From Akkermansiaceae bacterium (lineage in GTDB: Bacteria; Verrucomicrobiota; Verrucomicrobiia; Verrucomicrobiales; Akkermansiaceae), in the NCBI GenBank assembly GCA_025362955.1, contig JANYFB010000308.1:1-48345 (forward strand): a DNA stretch of 48,345 nt. The letters are read 5' to 3'. Below the pieces are notes generated by a model. It was not told the DNA's origin. It made no database searches and saw only the letters and a program-made list of their open reading frames with translations. Positions within the stretch are counted from its first letter, which is position 1; the number at the start of each line of letters is the position of its first letter. The translations under genes and the position numbers were made by a program. Positions 44,769 through 48,345 of this stretch are shown here, one piece after another.

Positions 44769-47700
44769 ATGATAAATTTCCAACGTTTCCTTTTCAGCGT
44801 GATCTGTCCGCATCTTGCGGCGTTGCCGCTGGCGTTTTCCCAAAGCGTGCCAGCTCCCCTTGCTCCCCCCCAGCAGGATCGCGGACTACCCTATACCCGA
44901 ACGGCTATTCCGGCTGCACTCGAAAAGATCCGAGGCGGGATCGCCGTTTTTCCGGGTAGCCGCTATGGTTACGTGAAGGGCTTGCGGGTGCGGTTAGACG
45001 AGAAGGATTTGCTGCGGGCGGAAGCCGTTTCGAAAGACGGCGTGGTGTACGTGCCGGGTTCATTTGCCGCTCTGGTCGGAATAGCGGAAATCAATCCCGC
45101 GCCTGTGCCGGAGGATCTTGCCGCCATCGCGGATCGTTGGGTTTACACCCCTGGCGAGTTGGTTGGGAAAAGTCGCGGGGCATACACTCCCGCTGGAAAT
45201 GTCCGAACGCTGAAAGTTCGTGATGCGACCTACTACGCGATTGATGATGTGGCAGCGGCAACGGGTCTGAAAGTCACGAGCCATCCGCGTGGTCTGGTCT
45301 ATCTGGGAGAAAGCGCTCTCACCTTCGGAGCAGACGAGGACGCAGTGCTGGATTCCGTCATCACTCTTTTTGACACGCCGGATAAATTCGCCGATCCGGA
45401 CATCGCGACGAGATCAATCCCGAATCTAACACGCCAAGGTAAATGGACGGACCATGTCAAGGTCACTCCCGAGCAAATGGCCATTTTACACGGACCGGAA
45501 ACCGAATGGCCGACGGTGCCGAAGAATCAATATAATTTCAAAGGTTTCGACAAGACGTTGCTGGGTTCGGAAATGCCAGCGCCGGGAATCTATCCGCGTC
45601 TGCTCTTCAGTGCCAAGGACGTGCCAATGCTGGCCGCCAGAGTCAAGGCCACGACGGTCGGACAGATGTCGCTCATCGAAATGGAGCATCTATTCAAAAA
45701 AACTTTCTGGGATCCGCAAACGAGCGATGGAGAGGTTTTTCAAAAACTCGCGTCGGGAAATCTCACCGGTCTGGAGTGGCCGGACGATGTTCGCCCGGAG
45801 CAGATCGCTACCGTCAACACCGCGCAGCAGTTCAAAGGACAGAAACAGGGGATCTACAATTCACACGTTGCCTATATGCCGGAATGCCTGACCTCAATGG
45901 CGCTCTATTGCTTGATCGCCAACGACGACGATCATGGTCGCCAAGTGGCTGCGGCGGTCGCCAACTACTATAAACTGCGCGAGCCGTTGATCGACGAGTG
46001 GCTCAAAATCAGCGATTCAGAGTTCGGCTCATCACTGCGCAAACCGGATGGAACTCTCGTCTCGCTCAACGCATCGGGTGCCCGCACGCACTGGCGGAAC
46101 ATCCACGGCTTGGTCGCCCACATGAATCTCGGACTCTCTCTCGACCTCGCCGGAAAATGGATGAATGCGGTACAAAAAGACGTGATGCGCCGCGTCATCG
46201 CGAAGGCGACCTATGGCAGACGGTCCTATGGCCAGGATGCACCGGTTAGATTCCGCGATGTGAACTGGATGGCCTGGGATCTTCCCCATTTCATTGCGTT
46301 GGCGGCGATTGAAGGGCTGCCGGGATTCGACGCGGAAGCCTACGCCTCGGGGGCGGAAAGCGTGCGTGCGTTTTGTGATTGGGGAATCGACGAAGCCGGC
46401 GTGATTTTTGAAAGCACTGGGAAAAACCCCGGTGCGCTGGAGTTTGAACTCCTCTCGATGGTGATCATGGCGCGGCACGGTGAAAACCTTTTTGGCCATC
46501 CGCACTGGCGAAATCTAATGGAGGCCTCGGTCCAGATGAGCTCGCCGACAGGCCGGGTCATGGTGAACAGCGGGACGCAATATTCTCCTTTCAGCCGTCA
46601 GAAGCTGTCGCGCTTCCTCGTTCCTGAATTGAAGTGTTTCTATCCGGAAAGCCGCCTGCCGGACTATTGGCTGACATCGATGTTCAACGACGCCGGAGCC
46701 GACCCTAACGACCCCACCTGCCTTCTGCCACCCGATAAGTTTTCCGCCGATGATTACCGCGCGAAAGTCCCTACCCTCCCGCGCCTGCGACTGCCTAGCG
46801 TGACCTATCCGGGGATGGCACGGAATGTGTTATACGACGCCGATATTCAGCCGACGAAGCGCTCCGACCTAAAACTGCCGCTGGATTTTAACGCGCCATG
46901 GCAGGGTGCCTTTTCCAGCTACAGTGATCGGACGGTGGAGGCGGCATGGATGCATCTTTACGTGCGTCCCCATCATTATCTCGGTGCCGGCCATCATCAT
47001 GCCGATGCGGGCATGTTCCACTTCTCCGCGCTGGGAGTGGACTGGTTCACCCAATCGCCTTTCTCCCAAACCTACGACGGAAAGTACTATAACCTCGTCC
47101 AAGTGGACGGCGAATCCGAGCCGACCGCAATTTCAGGCGGGCCGTTAGGCTACAACGGTGCAGCCACCTATCTTGGAGCGGTGATCGGAAATGATGCCTC
47201 GGTCGGTAGCGCGGATCTAACTTACGCCTATTCATGGAGATGGAACACGCAGCCGCCGCAAGTCTGGTCGGACGAACTCGGTGCCATGGGCTGGGAACTC
47301 GATCCGTCTCCGGAAAATCTCCGTATCTGGGCGGGCACGGCCCGATACAAAATGCGGCCGTGGTGGTCTAACTACAATTATTCCAACTACATCCCGACCA
47401 GCCGTGCGCCGTTTAATCCAATGCAATATGTCTTTCGGAGCACTGCGCTCATTCGTGGAGTCCAACCCTATGGTATAGTTATAGATGATTTGAAAAAGGA
47501 CGAGTCACCGCATCTCTATCAGTGGGCAGGAATGCTGAATGGTGGAGTATGGAAAGCCGAGGTTCCGGGGCTCGCGTCCAACCAAATCGCTTTGGCCACA
47601 AATGGTCTTGATCCGGATTTGAATGCGAGTGAAACCCGGAAGACGCTGGAGCCGAAAGCGGGTGATCCGCTGTTGATCGTCACGGCGCTTGGCATGGATT

Positions 47701-48005
47701 CGAGTGGTGATTCCAAGCTGCATCTCCTTCAGGTGGAAACGGCCCCGGGACCGTCGGATCGAAACGGCAAGCCGATGTTTCATGATCGCCTGCTGATCAA
47801 CCGGCGTGCGGTCTCGGCGAACTTCCGCGTGCTTCTCCTGCCAGTGCGGGCCGGCAGCCCGATACCTGTCGTTTCGTGGGACGCCACCCGCCAAACCGCC
47901 ACCGTCAATTTCCCCGGACAGCCCGACACCTTGCACTTCAACATCGCCGACGATCAACGCACCCGCCTCGGGGCAAGCCGCGGTGACAAGGTGATGATTC
48001 ATTAG
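44769..48005 (+). CDS. Secreted heparinase II/III-fold lyase with N-terminal copper-amine-oxidase-like stalk domain
   Basis: A 1078-aa exported protein with an intact frame. Signal peptide 'INFQRFLFSVICPHLAALPL' to 'AFSQS'. Residues 45-180 look like Cu-amine-oxidase N-terminal/stalk repeats ('DGVVYVPGSFAALVGIAEI', 'TYYAIDDVAAATGLKVTSHP'). The toroid starts near residue 272 with 'APGIYPRLLFSAKDVPMLAA', and the beta-sandwich carries 'GAGHHHADAGMFHFSALGVD' near 741, the His-rich motif of this lyase fold. It is probably a polysaccharide lyase acting outside the cytoplasm. It begins its own transcription unit after operator copy 5, and the next gene follows 11 bp later. Confidence 0.86.
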   Translation: MINFQRFLFSVICPHLAALPLAFSQSVPAPLAPPQQDRGLPYTRTAIPAALEKIRGGIAVFPGSRYGYVKGLRVRLDEKDLLRAEAVSKDGVVYVPGSFAALVGIAEINPAPVPEDLAAIADRWVYTPGELVGKSRGAYTPAGNVRTLKVRDATYYAIDDVAAATGLKVTSHPRGLVYLGESALTFGADEDAVLDSVITLFDTPDKFADPDIATRSIPNLTRQGKWTDHVKVTPEQMAILHGPETEWPTVPKNQYNFKGFDKTLLGSEMPAPGIYPRLLFSAKDVPMLAARVKATTVGQMSLIEMEHLFKKTFWDPQTSDGEVFQKLASGNLTGLEWPDDVRPEQIATVNTAQQFKGQKQGIYNSHVAYMPECLTSMALYCLIANDDDHGRQVAAAVANYYKLREPLIDEWLKISDSEFGSSLRKPDGTLVSLNASGARTHWRNIHGLVAHMNLGLSLDLAGKWMNAVQKDVMRRVIAKATYGRRSYGQDAPVRFRDVNWMAWDLPHFIALAAIEGLPGFDAEAYASGAESVRAFCDWGIDEAGVIFESTGKNPGALEFELLSMVIMARHGENLFGHPHWRNLMEASVQMSSPTGRVMVNSGTQYSPFSRQKLSRFLVPELKCFYPESRLPDYWLTSMFNDAGADPNDPTCLLPPDKFSADDYRAKVPTLPRLRLPSVTYPGMARNVLYDADIQPTKRSDLKLPLDFNAPWQGAFSSYSDRTVEAAWMHLYVRPHHYLGAGHHHADAGMFHFSALGVDWFTQSPFSQTYDGKYYNLVQVDGESEPTAISGGPLGYNGAATYLGAVIGNDASVGSADLTYAYSWRWNTQPPQVWSDELGAMGWELDPSPENLRIWAGTARYKMRPWWSNYNYSNYIPTSRAPFNPMQYVFRSTALIRGVQPYGIVIDDLKKDESPHLYQWAGMLNGGVWKAEVPGLASNQIALATNGLDPDLNASETRKTLEPKAGDPLLIVTALGMDSSGDSKLHLLQVETAPGPSDRNGKPMFHDRLLINRRAVSANFRVLLLPVRAGSPIPVVSWDATRQTATVNFPGQPDTLHFNIADDQRTRLGASRGDKVMIH

Positions 48006-48016
48006 AAAATCCATTC

Positions 48017-48345
48017 ATGAAACGATTCCTGCTGATCTTCCCGACGATGCTTTTGTTCGGCGGTGCCGTTGCCGGTGAGTCCTTGGATACTTTCGAGCAA
48101 AGAAGGCAGACCGTTCTCAAGACTTTCGCCGGGGAAGGATCGGATATATTTATGCGGGCGGAATGCCTGTTCACTCTAGGTCGCGACAAGGAGGCATTGA
48201 TCGAAGTAAACAAGGGCCTGGACCCGCTGGTGCCAGGTAACAAGATCAATCGCTGGATGCACGGTGGAAACACCGGTTTCATCGCTTGGCCGGGTATCGA
48301 TTGTTATATTAGATTTGAAAAACTCCTCGATGCGGCGACCAAGGA
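48017..48345 (+). CDS. Secreted protein, 3' truncated by window end
   Basis: Absent from the ORF track because no stop is reached. ATG 48017 gives a signal peptide 'MKRFLLIFPTMLLFGGAVAG' and at least 109 residues are visible. The mature start 'LDTFEQRRQTVLKTFAGEGS' and 'LFTLGRDKEALIEVNKGLDP' are helical and look like the beginning of another alpha/alpha-toroid protein, but the visible part is too short to name a family. It lies 11 bp after the lyase gene and is probably in the same transcription unit. Confidence 0.7.
   Translation, partial: MKRFLLIFPTMLLFGGAVAGESLDTFEQRRQTVLKTFAGEGSDIFMRAECLFTLGRDKEALIEVNKGLDPLVPGNKINRWMHGGNTGFIAWPGIDCYIRFEKLLDAATK

Overview
The window reads as a chromosomal piece of a Verrucomicrobium, of the Verrucomicrobium/Chthoniobacter type. 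The clearest lineage markers are a giant prepilin-like protein of the Verru_Chthon cassette A family, two giant secreted proteins that end in the same calcium-loop/beta-sandwich tail typical of this phylum, a XylR-like regulator (sugar-binding domain plus AraC HTH), and a mutarotase-like Kelch domain fused to a Na+/solute symporter. No SusC/SusD pair, phage module or CRISPR array was seen. No sulfatase or transposase was recognised.

Layout. 1-3.65 kb is an ordinary flank: the tail of a probable pseudopilin, then a minus-strand row of a secreted unknown, an M23 peptidase, a RidA-like protein, NagB and a low-molecular-weight tyrosine phosphatase. 3.78-4.05 kb is a scar: a decayed DUF4186 gene abutting a tRNA 3'-end-like sequence, which may be an integration junction. 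From 4.35 kb to the right end runs one large polysaccharide-utilisation region. It holds the Kelch-symporter, six-hairpin (alpha/alpha) enzymes, two GH43 enzymes, a GH67-like enzyme, a GH105 hydrolase, a sugar isomerase, the XylR-like regulator, two giant adhesin-like enzymes (2296 and 1654 aa), a beta-helix enzyme, an acetylesterase and four heparinase II/III-fold proteins. Two of those four heparinase genes are broken, one by an in-frame TAA and one by a frameshift in a T5 run. A divergent Verru_Chthon A gene pair lies on the minus strand at 40.2-44.5 kb.

How it fits together (inference). Large secreted lyase-like proteins cut a uronic-acid-containing, acetylated polysaccharide outside the cytoplasm. 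The esterase removes acetyl groups, the symporter imports fragments, and signal-less GH43, GH105, GH67-like and isomerase proteins finish them in the cytoplasm.

The most interesting finding is a shared control element. Five intergenic sites carry two direct repeats of about GACGYAAAATNGCMCC with starts exactly 21 bp apart, the geometry expected of an AraC-family activator. In three sites a GATACT/GATGCT-like -10 element follows the second repeat at the same distance. The sites precede the symporter operon, the isomerase-GH105 unit, the giant-protein operon (12 bp after the regulator gene) and, divergently, the Verru_Chthon A unit and the last heparinase gene. This points to a single regulon that co-expresses a pilin-like surface cassette with polysaccharide lyases.
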